Positions 33,766 through 42,354 of a stretch of 52,004 bases of DNA are shown piece by piece. The notes beneath the pieces were generated by a model. That model saw nothing but the letters and a program-made list of their open reading frames with translations. It did not search any database and had not been told where the DNA came from. Numbering within the stretch: position 1 is the stretch's first letter; each line of letters begins with the position of its first letter. The position numbers and the translations under genes are program-made. Origin of the DNA: Bog-159 sp049511415 (GTDB lineage: Bacteria > Acidobacteriota > Terriglobia > Bryobacterales > Bryobacteraceae); contig JBEKYC010000051.1 of NCBI GenBank assembly GCA_049511415.1, forward strand, positions 1-52,004, written 5' to 3'.

Positions 33766-34986
33766 ATGGGTGAGTCCGCCGCGGCTCTGCATCTCAGCAT
33801 CCACGCCATCAACGTCTACGTGCGGGACCAGGATCGCAGCCTGCGGTTTTACGTGGATCAGCTCGGATTCAACCTGGCATTCGACGGGCAACTGCAGTCG
33901 GGATCGCGCTGGGTCGCGGTGACGCCGCCGGACGGCAGCACGGTGCTTTCACTGGTCGCGCCCAAGAAGGGATCGCGGGAATCCGCGTTTATCGGGCGCG
34001 CCACGCACATCGTTTTCGTCTCGGAGGACGTGCTGGCCCAGTTCCACCAGTGGCGCCTGCGCGGCGTGCACTTCACCACTTCGCCGCGGCTCCGGCGGGT
34101 CAAATTCGGCGCCGGCGAGGGTCGGTCGATCTGGGGCGGAGTCTTCGCCCGTTTCAAAGACGCGGATGGCAATTCGTTCGTGCTGGCGGGCTATGACGAG
34201 TTCACGAACGAGGTGGCGAGGCGGCGCAACGATCTGGCGGCCAGGCTGGAAGCCGAGCGGCGGGCCGCGCAGGAACTGGACATCGCCACACGGGTGCAGG
34301 CGCGCCTGTTTCCGCAACTGCAGCCGGCAGTGTCGACTCTCGAATACGCCGGCATTTGCATCCAGGCGCGGCAGGTAGGCGGCGACTACTACGACTTCCT
34401 CGACCTGGGCCGCGAACGGCTGGGCCTGGTGATCGGCGACATCGCCGGGAAGGGCATGGCGGCCGCTCTGCTGATGGCCAATCTGCAGGCGAATCTGCGC
34501 AGCCAGTGCGCGCTGGCCTGGAGCCGGCCGCGGGAATTCATGCAGTCGGTGAACCGGCTGTTCTGTCAGAGCACGGCGGATGGCGCGTATGCCACGCTGT
34601 TCTTCGCCGAATACAACGGGCGCACGCGGCGGCTGCGTTTCGTGAATTGCGGACACCTGTGCGCCCTGGTGCTACGCTCCGGCGGCAGCGTGGAACGGTT
34701 GCACTCCAATTGCACCGTGCTGGGACTATTCGAAGAATGGGACTGCGAGGTGGGCGAATGCCGGCTACGGCGCGGCGATACGCTGGCCCTTTACACCGAC
34801 GGCGTCACCGAGTCGTTCAACGCCGCGGAAGAGGAATTCGGGGAACCCCGGCTGGTGGAGGCGCTGCAGCGGAACGCGGGCGCGGCGCCGCCGGCGATGG
34901 CCGGCGCGATCGTGGATGAACTGCGGGCCTTCAGCCCGCACGAACAGCACGACGATGTCACTCTGATCGTGGCGCGGTGCAAGTGA
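33766..34986 (+). CDS. VOC (glyoxalase-fold) domain fused to a SpoIIE/RsbU-type PP2C phosphatase
   Basis: 406 residues. About 10-140 form a VOC/glyoxalase-like module (HAINVYVRDQDRSLRFYVDQ, ATHIVFVSEDV, FKDADGNSFVLAGY). About 145-185 are a coiled-coil (ARRRNDLAARLEAERRAAQE). About 190-406 are a SpoIIE-type phosphatase: QVGGDYYDF and GDIAGKGMAAALLMA (metal aspartates), FVNCGH, LYTDGVTES, and the final HDDVTLIVAR. RsbU-type enzymes dephosphorylate STAS antagonists. Here the sensor is a VOC fold, which in other proteins binds small molecules or metals. The STAS protein at 6240 is one possible partner, which is speculation. The stop is 2 nt before the next gene's ATG. Confidence 0.87.
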   Translation: MGESAAALHLSIHAINVYVRDQDRSLRFYVDQLGFNLAFDGQLQSGSRWVAVTPPDGSTVLSLVAPKKGSRESAFIGRATHIVFVSEDVLAQFHQWRLRGVHFTTSPRLRRVKFGAGEGRSIWGGVFARFKDADGNSFVLAGYDEFTNEVARRRNDLAARLEAERRAAQELDIATRVQARLFPQLQPAVSTLEYAGICIQARQVGGDYYDFLDLGRERLGLVIGDIAGKGMAAALLMANLQANLRSQCALAWSRPREFMQSVNRLFCQSTADGAYATLFFAEYNGRTRRLRFVNCGHLCALVLRSGGSVERLHSNCTVLGLFEEWDCEVGECRLRRGDTLALYTDGVTESFNAAEEEFGEPRLVEALQRNAGAAPPAMAGAIVDELRAFSPHEQHDDVTLIVARCK

Positions 34987-34988
34987 AT

Positions 34989-36824
34989 ATGAGCAGAAAC
35001 ATTACGCGGCGGGACTTCCTGAATGGCGCGGCGATGACCGCATCCTCAGCGGCCTGGTTGTTGGCTCTGGAGACGGGCGAAGCGCCATATCCGCCCGCCT
35101 TGACCGGCTACCGCGGCAGCACGGATGCGTCCTTTCAGGCGGGCCACGCGCTGCGTGACGGCACATTCTGGAAGACCGCCGGCACACCGGTGGACACGCA
35201 CGAGACTTATGATCTGGTGATCGTGGGCGCGGGCATTAGCGGCCTGGCGGCGGCGCATTTCTACAGGGCTCGGGCCGGCAATTCCGCGCGCATTCTGATT
35301 CTCGACAATCACGACGATTTCGGCGGTCACGCGCGCCGCAACGAATTTCGTCCGGGCGGACGCCTGCTCCTGGCGAACGGAGGCACGTGGGCCATTGAAT
35401 CGCCGTATGCCTACAGCAAGGAAGCCCGCGGCTTGATGACGGACTTAGGCATCGATCCGGCGAAGCTGGAGGCCCAGTGCGTGGACCGCGAGGCATATCA
35501 CGGGCTCGCCCGGGGAACGTTTTTCGATCAGGAGACGTTTGGCGTGGACCGCCTGGTGATCGGAGATCTGAAGAACGCGCCCCTTCCGGAGCAGGCGCGC
35601 AACGACATCGCGCGGCTGGAGACGGCGGACATCGACTATCTGCCGGGACTCACGCAAGCCGAAAAAAAAGACCGGCTCTCGCGCATCAGTTACAAAGACT
35701 TTCTGCTCCACTTAGTCAAGGTGAGCCCGGAAGCGATCCCGGTCTATCAGACGCGGCCGCACGATTTGTTTGGCGTGGGCATCGACGCGGTGTCGGCGTT
35801 GGATTGCTGGGCCATGAGGTATCCGGGCTTTCAGGGAATGCAACTCGACCGCAAGCCTTCGGCGCGTGTGGATTTCACGCCGGGCGGCGATCTGGCCGAA
35901 AACGCGCAGCCGTACTATTTTCACTTCCCCGACGGCAACGCCACCATCGCGCGCCTGCTGGTGCGGGCGCTGGCGCCCAGCGTGGCGCCGGGCCACACCG
36001 TCGAGGATGTCGTGACCGCCAAGTTCGACTATAACCGGCTCGATAGGCAGGAATCAGGGGTGCGCATAAGGCTGAACAGCACCGCCGTGCGCGTCCGTCA
36101 TGACGGGGACGCGGCTGCCGCCAAGCAAGTCGAGGTGGCCTATGCGCGGGGCCAACGTGTCTTCACCGTGCGAGCCAAGACCGTCATTCTGGCCTGCTGG
36201 AATATGATCATTCCATATCTCGTGCCGGAATTGCCGGAGCGGCAAAAGGAGGCGTTAAAGTACGGCGCAAAGGTGCCGCTGGTCTATACCGTAGTCGCGG
36301 CGCGCAATTGGAAAGCGTTCGAAAAACTCGGCGTACAGAGCGTGACGTCGCCCGGGATGTATCACTTCGAGACCGCGCTCGACCGGCCGGTCAGCGTAGG
36401 TAAATATCAATGCCCACGAACACCCGACGAGCCGATGCTGATTCGCATGACACGCACCCCCTGCCGGCCGGGCCTGCCGGAGCGCGACCAACACCGGATG
36501 GGCCGGGTGGAACTGTTGACGACTCCTTTCTCCACCTTCGAGTCCAAGATTCGGGATCAACTGGCGCGGATTCTGGGGCCGGGCGGATTCGATGCGGCGC
36601 GCGATATCATGGCCATCACGGTCAATCGGTGGCCGCACGGCTACGCCTACGAATACAACGCCCTCTGGGATCCGGATTGGCCGGCGGGCCAGCGTCCCTG
36701 CGAGGTGGGGCGGCAGCGGTTTGGCCGCATCGCCATCGCTAATTCGGACGCGGCGGCCGCGGCTTACACGGATCAGGCGATCGATCAAGGCCATCGCGCA
36801 GTGCAAGAGGTGCTGGCACTCTGA
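34989..36824 (+). CDS. Tat-exported FAD/NAD(P)-binding oxidoreductase (spermidine dehydrogenase-like)
   Basis: The N-terminus MSRNITRRDFLNGAA is a twin-arginine signal. A Rossmann dinucleotide motif VIVGAGISGLAAAHF follows near residues 76-90, with the acidic end of beta-2 in LILDNHDDFGGHARR. The remainder (to 611) resembles flavin amine oxidase/spermidine dehydrogenase-like proteins (GVGIDAVSALDCW, YYFHFPDGNATIARLLVRAL, ITVNRWPHGYAYEY). The substrate is not evident. The ATG at 34989 was chosen because it starts the Tat signal; an ATG at 34977 overlaps the previous gene. Very tight spacing to the phosphatase gene suggests one transcript, though no functional tie is obvious. Confidence 0.82.
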   Translation: MSRNITRRDFLNGAAMTASSAAWLLALETGEAPYPPALTGYRGSTDASFQAGHALRDGTFWKTAGTPVDTHETYDLVIVGAGISGLAAAHFYRARAGNSARILILDNHDDFGGHARRNEFRPGGRLLLANGGTWAIESPYAYSKEARGLMTDLGIDPAKLEAQCVDREAYHGLARGTFFDQETFGVDRLVIGDLKNAPLPEQARNDIARLETADIDYLPGLTQAEKKDRLSRISYKDFLLHLVKVSPEAIPVYQTRPHDLFGVGIDAVSALDCWAMRYPGFQGMQLDRKPSARVDFTPGGDLAENAQPYYFHFPDGNATIARLLVRALAPSVAPGHTVEDVVTAKFDYNRLDRQESGVRIRLNSTAVRVRHDGDAAAAKQVEVAYARGQRVFTVRAKTVILACWNMIIPYLVPELPERQKEALKYGAKVPLVYTVVAARNWKAFEKLGVQSVTSPGMYHFETALDRPVSVGKYQCPRTPDEPMLIRMTRTPCRPGLPERDQHRMGRVELLTTPFSTFESKIRDQLARILGPGGFDAARDIMAITVNRWPHGYAYEYNALWDPDWPAGQRPCEVGRQRFGRIAIANSDAAAAAYTDQAIDQGHRAVQEVLAL

Positions 36825-36842
36825 TCCGGCCAGCCTCATCCG

Positions 36843-39287
36843 CTATTCTTCCCGTAGCGCCACCGTGGGATCTACGGTCGCCGCGCGCCTTGCGGGGATG
36901 ATCGTGGCCGCCAGCACGACCGCGCCCAGGATGGCCACCACCACGCCGAAAGTAAGAAAATCGGTGGCGCTGACGCCGAATAAGAGGCTGGCCATGACGC
37001 GAGTGAGCGCGATCGCCCCGATGATTCCTCCACCGATGCCTGCCGCGCCCAACGTCATACCTTGTTTCACGACCAAGCCCACGATGTGACCGGACTGCGC
37101 GCCCAAGGCCACGCGCACACCGAGATCGTGCGTGCTTTGCGTTACCAGGTAAGACACAACACCGTAGACGCCCACGGCGGCCAGCAGGAGCGCGAGCGCG
37201 GCGAATGTGCCGAGCATAGTAGTGGCGAAGCGCTGCCGCGCGAGCGAATCGTGCAACCGTTCCTGCATCGTGCGGATCTCGTAGACGGGCGCGGCCGGTT
37301 CCACTGCGTGAATTTCAGCGACCATAGCCCCCGCCAGAGCCGCCGGGTCGGAGGTCGTCCGCGCCACGACATACATGCCGTTGTCGGGATCCTGCTGCTG
37401 CGGAAAATATACTACCAGCTTGCTGCCCGCATCCAGGCCGTATTGCTTCACCATCCCCACCACGCCCGCGATCGTGAAGGGTTTCTTCGCATCGAACCAG
37501 AGATGCTTGCCGATAGGATTCTCCCGCGGCCAGAAGCGCTGCGCGAATGGCGCGTCGATGATTGCCACCGCCTGAGTTTCAGGGGTGTCGTGATCGTCGA
37601 AATAGCGGCCCTTCAGCAGCGGGATCTTCATGGTGCGAAAGTAATCCGTGCTGGCCAGGCGCTGATCCACCTGCAACTCCTGGCCCGGCGCCGGCGTGAA
37701 GCCTTCCACGTTGATCCCTCCCCATCCCACTGCGCCCGTTAGCGGCAATACGGATACCTGACCTTGCGCCGTCACTCCGGGCAGGCGCGCGACACGGCCG
37801 CCGAGATCGCGGAAGAACTGAGCAACCGCTTTCTCGTCCTTGTATTTCGGCCCCGTCACGATCGTCCGCATGGAAATCACGTGATCCGCGGCGAATCCCG
37901 GCGGCACATTCTGCAGCCGCGCGAAGCTGCGAATCAACAGGCCGGCGCCGGCCAGTAGCATCAACGAAAAGGCCAGTTCCGCCACCACCAGCAGGCCGCG
38001 CAGGCTGTGGCGCGAGACCCGCAGGCCGCCGTCGGTTTGCCCGCCGCGGCCGCCCGACTTGAGAGAAGTATTCAAATCCAGCTTGACCGCGCGCCACGCC
38101 GGCGCCAACCCGAACAAAAGACCGGCGGCGGTGGAGACGGCGATCGTAAAGAGCAGCACCGCGCCGTTGATGGTGATCTCCTCCAGGCGCGGCACGTTGC
38201 CCGGGTTGATCACGCGCATCAGGTAGAGGCTCCCCTGGGCGATCACCAGGCCGGCCAGTCCTCCCATCAGAGCCAGCACCACGCTCTCAGTCAATAACTG
38301 CCGTACCAGGCGGCGCCACCCGGCGCCCAGCGCGGTGCGGATGGCAACCTCTTTCTCGCGGCCGGCGGCGCGCGTCAGCAGCAGATTGGCGACGTTGGCG
38401 CAGGCAATCAATAGTACCAGCACCACCGATCCCAAAAGGACCAGCATGGCCCGGCGCACATCGCCAACTACCTGGTCCAGCAAACCGATTACGGTCATGC
38501 CAAATGTGCGGTCGCGCTTATCTTTCACCCGGATGCGGCTGGCGATGATATCGATGTCGGCTTGCGCCCGCTGCACCGTCACGCCAGGCTTCAGTTTCGC
38601 GATCAGGTTGTAGTTCTCATCGCCGCGGCGGTTTACGGCATCGGCGCCCAGGGGCAGAGGCACGAAGATATCGATCTTATCCATGGGACCCTCGGCGGGC
38701 ATGACTTCCGAATTCAACATAAATTCGGGCTGCAACACGCCCACGACCGTAAACGGATTGCTATTCAAGGTGATGCTCTTGCCTACGATGGCGGGGTCGG
38801 AGTTGAACAGGCGTTTCCAGACGCGCTGACTCAAGACGGCGGTCAGCGGTTTGCCGGGCGCGTCCTCTTCGGGAAGAAGCAGACGGCCAAGCAGCGGACG
38901 CGCGCCGAGCATGCGAAACAGGCTGGACGAAGTGCGCATACCGTCCACGCGCTCGGGTTGCTCCCTGCCGGTGAGAATGAATGGGCTGAGCCGGGAAATC
39001 GACATGTCGGCGAAGGATCGGTTTTCGTTCCGGATATCGATGTACTGGCCCGGCGACGGCCAGTCGCGGTAGATTCCAATGCCGGGCGAGTGTAGCCAGA
39101 TGGCCACCAGGCGGTCCGGTTCGGCGTAGGGTAGGGGGCGCAGCAGCAGCGCATCGACCACGCTGAAGACGGCGCTATTGGCCCCGATGCCAATAGCCAG
39201 CGAAAGCACAATCACTAGGGTGATCCCGGGACTTTTGCGCAAGGTGCGAAGGGCGTAACGCAAATCGCTGGGCGAGTGCTGTGTCAT
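36843..39287 (-). CDS. ADOP-type ABC transporter permease (FtsX/MacB-like), second copy
   Basis: 814 residues with the duplicated permease layout: TM1 (TLRKSPGITLVIVLSLAIGI) and SVVDALLLRPLPY, a periplasmic MacB-like core, three TM helices and the NLLLTRAAGREKEVAIRTAL loop. A second half ends LARQRFATTMLGTF, VGVYGVVSYLVTQ, and ATIIPARRAATVDPTVALRE. Unlike the copy at 27536 it lacks the long cytoplasmic N-terminal segment and has no PadR gene beside it. It begins 33 nt after the heptose gene on the same strand and may be read from the same transcript. The substrate is unknown; no ATPase gene accompanies it. Confidence 0.9.
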   Translation of the reverse strand: MTQHSPSDLRYALRTLRKSPGITLVIVLSLAIGIGANSAVFSVVDALLLRPLPYAEPDRLVAIWLHSPGIGIYRDWPSPGQYIDIRNENRSFADMSISRLSPFILTGREQPERVDGMRTSSSLFRMLGARPLLGRLLLPEEDAPGKPLTAVLSQRVWKRLFNSDPAIVGKSITLNSNPFTVVGVLQPEFMLNSEVMPAEGPMDKIDIFVPLPLGADAVNRRGDENYNLIAKLKPGVTVQRAQADIDIIASRIRVKDKRDRTFGMTVIGLLDQVVGDVRRAMLVLLGSVVLVLLIACANVANLLLTRAAGREKEVAIRTALGAGWRRLVRQLLTESVVLALMGGLAGLVIAQGSLYLMRVINPGNVPRLEEITINGAVLLFTIAVSTAAGLLFGLAPAWRAVKLDLNTSLKSGGRGGQTDGGLRVSRHSLRGLLVVAELAFSLMLLAGAGLLIRSFARLQNVPPGFAADHVISMRTIVTGPKYKDEKAVAQFFRDLGGRVARLPGVTAQGQVSVLPLTGAVGWGGINVEGFTPAPGQELQVDQRLASTDYFRTMKIPLLKGRYFDDHDTPETQAVAIIDAPFAQRFWPRENPIGKHLWFDAKKPFTIAGVVGMVKQYGLDAGSKLVVYFPQQQDPDNGMYVVARTTSDPAALAGAMVAEIHAVEPAAPVYEIRTMQERLHDSLARQRFATTMLGTFAALALLLAAVGVYGVVSYLVTQSTHDLGVRVALGAQSGHIVGLVVKQGMTLGAAGIGGGIIGAIALTRVMASLLFGVSATDFLTFGVVVAILGAVVLAATIIPARRAATVDPTVALREE

Positions 39288-39320
39288 TTATCTCCTAATA
39301 CGCGACAGCGGGCAAATGGT

Positions 39321-40355
39321 TTAAGAGGATTTTGACACAATCCAGGCGGCGGCATCACTGAATGTGGCAAATCCACCGTTACCGATCAAAACCGGAACGC
39401 AGCCGGCTGCCAATCCGGCTTCTGCATCGCTGGCGCGGTCTCCGACCATAAAACAGAGGGTGGAATCCATGCCGAAATCCGCCAGGCCGCGCCGCAGCAT
39501 GCCCGGCGCGGGTTTGCGGCAGTCGCAGGCATCCGCTAGCGAGTGCGGGCAGTAGTAGATGCGCGAGATGGCCACGCCATAGGGCGCCAGCAGGCGAAAC
39601 AGCGCCGCATTCACCGCCATGAAATCGCGCATGGAAAAGTAGCCCAACCCGATACCTTGCTGATTGGTCACCATTACCAGGCGGTAGCCGGCCTGCTGCA
39701 GACGCGCGAGGCCCTCCCCTACTCCCGGCAGCAATTCCACTTCGCGCGGATCGCTCAAGTACGGCACATCCTGCAGCAGGGTGCCGTCGCGATCCAGGAA
39801 GACGATTCCCTTAGCGGGAGATTGGGTCAGCGCGGCGGGCGGCGCGGTGCATGCGGCGGCCCCAATACGCTCCATGATCTTGCTGCTGCTGACGTGGTGC
39901 GTGACAGGTATAGTCACCACCTGACCGCCATAGGCGGTGACGGCTTCGGCGGAGCGCAGCTTGCTCGGGCTATAGTCGCCGCCCTTGATGTAAAAATCAG
40001 GTTGCCAGCGCTGAAGCTGCGCCAGCGGACGCGGATCGTCCAACAAGGTGACGGCGTCGACGCAGCCAAGCGCGGCCACCACCCGCATGCGCTCCTGTTC
40101 GGAGCAGATGGGGCGGTGGGGGTCTTTATATTCGCGAATGGAGCGATCCGAATTCACGGCCACCAGCAGTGCGTCGCACAGCGCCCGGCCGCGCTCCAGG
40201 TAATCGACGTGTCCGGCGTGCAGCAAATCGAATGCGCCACAGGTGTATCCCAGCTTCTTGCCCGCGCGGCGTAAATCGGCGACTATGCCGTCCATCCTGT
40301 CGGAAGTGAGGATCTTAGCCACGTTGAGCGGAGGGTGCGGGAACTCGCCGCGCAT
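39321..40355 (-). CDS. Fused heptose-1-phosphate adenylyltransferase (HldC/RfaE2) and heptose bisphosphate phosphatase (GmhB)
   Basis: The first 150 residues are a nucleotidyltransferase: TCGAFDLLHAGHVDYL (HxGH), VNSDRSIREYK and HVSSSKIMERI. From about residue 180 a HAD phosphatase follows: FLDRDGTLLQDVPYLSD (nucleophile Asp pair), VMVTNQQGIGLGYF, the zinc-loop residues YYCPHS with CDCRKPAPGM, and MVGDRASDAEAG. Together these are two steps of ADP-heptose synthesis: phosphatase action on the bisphosphate and AMP transfer to the 1-phosphate. Usually the adenylyltransferase is fused to the kinase (HldE) and GmhB is separate. The start is uncertain: 40355 overlaps hldA by 41 nt, while a GTG at 40322 (overlap 8 nt) fits the domain start equally well. 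Confidence 0.87.
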   Translation of the reverse strand: MRGEFPHPPLNVAKILTSDRMDGIVADLRRAGKKLGYTCGAFDLLHAGHVDYLERGRALCDALLVAVNSDRSIREYKDPHRPICSEQERMRVVAALGCVDAVTLLDDPRPLAQLQRWQPDFYIKGGDYSPSKLRSAEAVTAYGGQVVTIPVTHHVSSSKIMERIGAAACTAPPAALTQSPAKGIVFLDRDGTLLQDVPYLSDPREVELLPGVGEGLARLQQAGYRLVMVTNQQGIGLGYFSMRDFMAVNAALFRLLAPYGVAISRIYYCPHSLADACDCRKPAPGMLRRGLADFGMDSTLCFMVGDRASDAEAGLAAGCVPVLIGNGGFATFSDAAAWIVSKSS

Positions 40356-41331
40356 CGGCCGCGGCTTTGGCGAGTTTTTCCCGCGAAATGGCCACCGTGC
40401 CCGACTCGCCCACCGCCAAACCGGCAGCCAGATTCGCCAGCCACACGGCGTGACTCAATGGAGCGCCGGCAGCCAGCGCCACGGCCAGCGTCGCCAGAGC
40501 GGTATCGCCGGCGCCGGTTACGTCATAAACCTGGCGCGCGAAGCTCGGGAAATGCTGCTCCGCGGCGCCAGGCGCGAAGAGCGTCATACCGTCTTTTCCT
40601 TCCGTGACTACGATGGCGGTGGAACCTGCGGCCCCGAGCAACTGGCGCGCCGCAAGTAGCGTTTCCGCATGGTTACGGACCGGTTCTCCCGTGAGCACAG
40701 CCAATTCGTGCCGGTTAGGCTTGATCACCGTCGCCCGCCGGTAGCGCTCGAAATCGGAGCTTTTTGGATCGACTACCACGGGCTTACCGTGTCTGCATGC
40801 CGCGTCGATGATTCCTTTTACCACCGGCGCGGTGGCGAAACCCTTGGCGTAGTCCGAAATCAACACCGCGTCCACATGCGGCATCAGGCGCGCGGCACGG
40901 CGCACCACCTGCTGGCCCAAGATCCCGTCTATGGGCGCGGTTTCTTCCTCGTCAATACGAACTACTTGCTGGTCGTGCGCCACGATCCGCAGCTTGACGG
41001 TGGTGGGCCGGTTCTGCATGGCGAAGATGCGGCCACAATCCACGCCTCGATCGGTCAAAATGCGGCGCAGCTCGAAGCCGGCTTCATCCGCGCCGAAGAC
41101 GCCAAAAAGAGTTGCCCGCGCGTCCATCGCCGTCACGTTGCAGGCGGTGTTCGCCGCTCCACCCGGGACGGCAAACCCGCCGACTTTGCGTACGATGGGC
41201 ACGGGCGCTTCCGGCGAGATGCGATCGACCTCGCCGGTCCAATAGCGGTCGAGCATCAAATCCCCAGCCACCAGAATGTGTTTACCGGCAAACTTTTTGA
41301 TAAGGCCAGCGAGGAGACGGTCCGGTTTCAT
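40315..41331 (-). CDS. hldA: D-glycero-beta-D-manno-heptose-7-phosphate kinase (HldA/RfaE1 type)
   Basis: PfkB-family sugar kinase, 338 residues. Markers: ILVAGDLMLDRYWTGEVDRI, EAPVPIV, the GGAANTACNV di-glycine region, ISDYAKGF, VVVDPKS, KPNRHEL and the catalytic DVTGAGDTALA near residue 270. It phosphorylates heptose-7-phosphate at C1 for ADP-heptose, used in lipopolysaccharide inner core or glycoproteins. The adenylyltransferase domain found in HldE is absent because it lies in the next gene, fused to GmhB. The overlapping genes form a pathway unit; gmhA and hldD are not in the window. Confidence 0.9.
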   Translation of the reverse strand: MKPDRLLAGLIKKFAGKHILVAGDLMLDRYWTGEVDRISPEAPVPIVRKVGGFAVPGGAANTACNVTAMDARATLFGVFGADEAGFELRRILTDRGVDCGRIFAMQNRPTTVKLRIVAHDQQVVRIDEEETAPIDGILGQQVVRRAARLMPHVDAVLISDYAKGFATAPVVKGIIDAACRHGKPVVVDPKSSDFERYRRATVIKPNRHELAVLTGEPVRNHAETLLAARQLLGAAGSTAIVVTEGKDGMTLFAPGAAEQHFPSFARQVYDVTGAGDTALATLAVALAAGAPLSHAVWLANLAAGLAVGESGTVAISREKLAKAAADARRVPAPSAQRG

Positions 41332-41682
41332 GAGACAGCGATTGAAGTTGGCGCGATTTCGTTACGCGCCAGAATAGCACGCCGCCATTCATCCGCCGGT
41401 TGGCTGAAACATGCATGATGCACAATGTTTTAGGAAACTTTTGCCGGAAGTTGTACAAAAAGTCCTAGAACCACCTCCAAAAGTAATGGGTTCACGAACA
41501 TTTGGAGGCTCGCCGCGGACTGCAGAGCACTCTGCCGCCATGCCGGTAATATATTGTGAATAATAGATTTAATAGTGCTTGTTAATCCGATGCCGGTGCT
41601 TCCTAAGCCGGAGCTGGAAATGGTACTGAAGTACCGCAAAAAAGAAGCCCACAACCGGGTGAGAATATGTTATACCTTTCGT
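41332..41682. other. Intergenic region between divergent hldA and PEP-CTERM genes
   Basis: No gene is supported. The part at about 41545-41580 is strongly AT-rich (TAATATATTGTGAATAATAG) and is a likely promoter zone, but no box pair with good spacing stands out. A small perfect inverted repeat, GGTACTGAAGTACC, lies near 41621-41634. A minus-strand frame at 41430-41654 has no recognisable feature. I did not find a convincing sigma-54 site. Confidence 0.5.
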
Positions 41683-42354
41683 ATGCGGATCCTGTTTGCC
41701 TCGCTGCTCCTGATTCTGATTGTGCCGGCTTATGCTTCGGTCATTGTGGGCGCCGGCGTCACTGAGATTAGCCCGCCACCCTCGGTCATGCCGGGACAGT
41801 TGTTAAGTGATTCGACGATCTACCTTTTCAATGAGCAGGTGGATCTGACACTCGCCTCGGCGGTCAGCGTGGGCATTTCGGAACCTGGGACGTACATTGT
41901 GGGAACCAGCACGTTCTCTCCCATCACCATCGCCGCTGGTGTCACTGTGAATAGCTACCTCCTGCGTGCCTCTGCGGCGACCAATCCGCCGGGCCAGGGC
42001 TATCGCGACTTCACCGGCACCGTCTCATTTAGCAATGGAGAGAAGATCATCGGCATCATTATCGGCTACGCGAACCTTGCCGCGACTGACGCAATGTTGG
42101 GCGCCCCCGGCACGTCTTATCCTCCATCCAGCTATACCGCGGGCGGCCTGGAGAACAATGACGAGGTCATTCTCTCGGCAAATGACGAATCGGTGTTCGT
42201 AAATTTTCACGTCAACGCCGATACCGAGGGTATGGACATGATCCGTATTTTGACCGCTACACCTGAGCCTGCCGATTTCCTCCTGATGGGATCCGGGCTT
42301 GCGGTGATAGGGTTCCTCAAGAGAAAGACTCTCCGGCGCGCCTTTCAGCGCTAA
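41683..42354 (+). CDS. PEP-CTERM sorting domain protein
   Basis: 223 residues with an N-terminal signal peptide (MRILFASLLLILIVPAYAS), a beta-rich middle of unknown function, and a C-terminal tripartite sorting signal: PEP (TPEPADF), a hydrophobic helix (LLMGSGLAVIGFL) and a basic tail (KRKTLRR). This is the exosortase recognition pattern, so the protein should be processed and displayed or released at the surface. No exosortase lies in the window. The start at 41683 was chosen because it opens with the signal peptide; upstream in-frame codons lack a ribosome site. It converges on gspK with a 4-nt overlap of the ends. Confidence 0.88.
   Translation: MRILFASLLLILIVPAYASVIVGAGVTEISPPPSVMPGQLLSDSTIYLFNEQVDLTLASAVSVGISEPGTYIVGTSTFSPITIAAGVTVNSYLLRASAATNPPGQGYRDFTGTVSFSNGEKIIGIIIGYANLAATDAMLGAPGTSYPPSSYTAGGLENNDEVILSANDESVFVNFHVNADTEGMDMIRILTATPEPADFLLMGSGLAVIGFLKRKTLRRAFQR

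Noticed and set aside
41430..41654. 74-codon minus-strand frame upstream of the PEP-CTERM gene
   Set aside because: No motif, no ribosome site, and it spans the AT-rich likely promoter.
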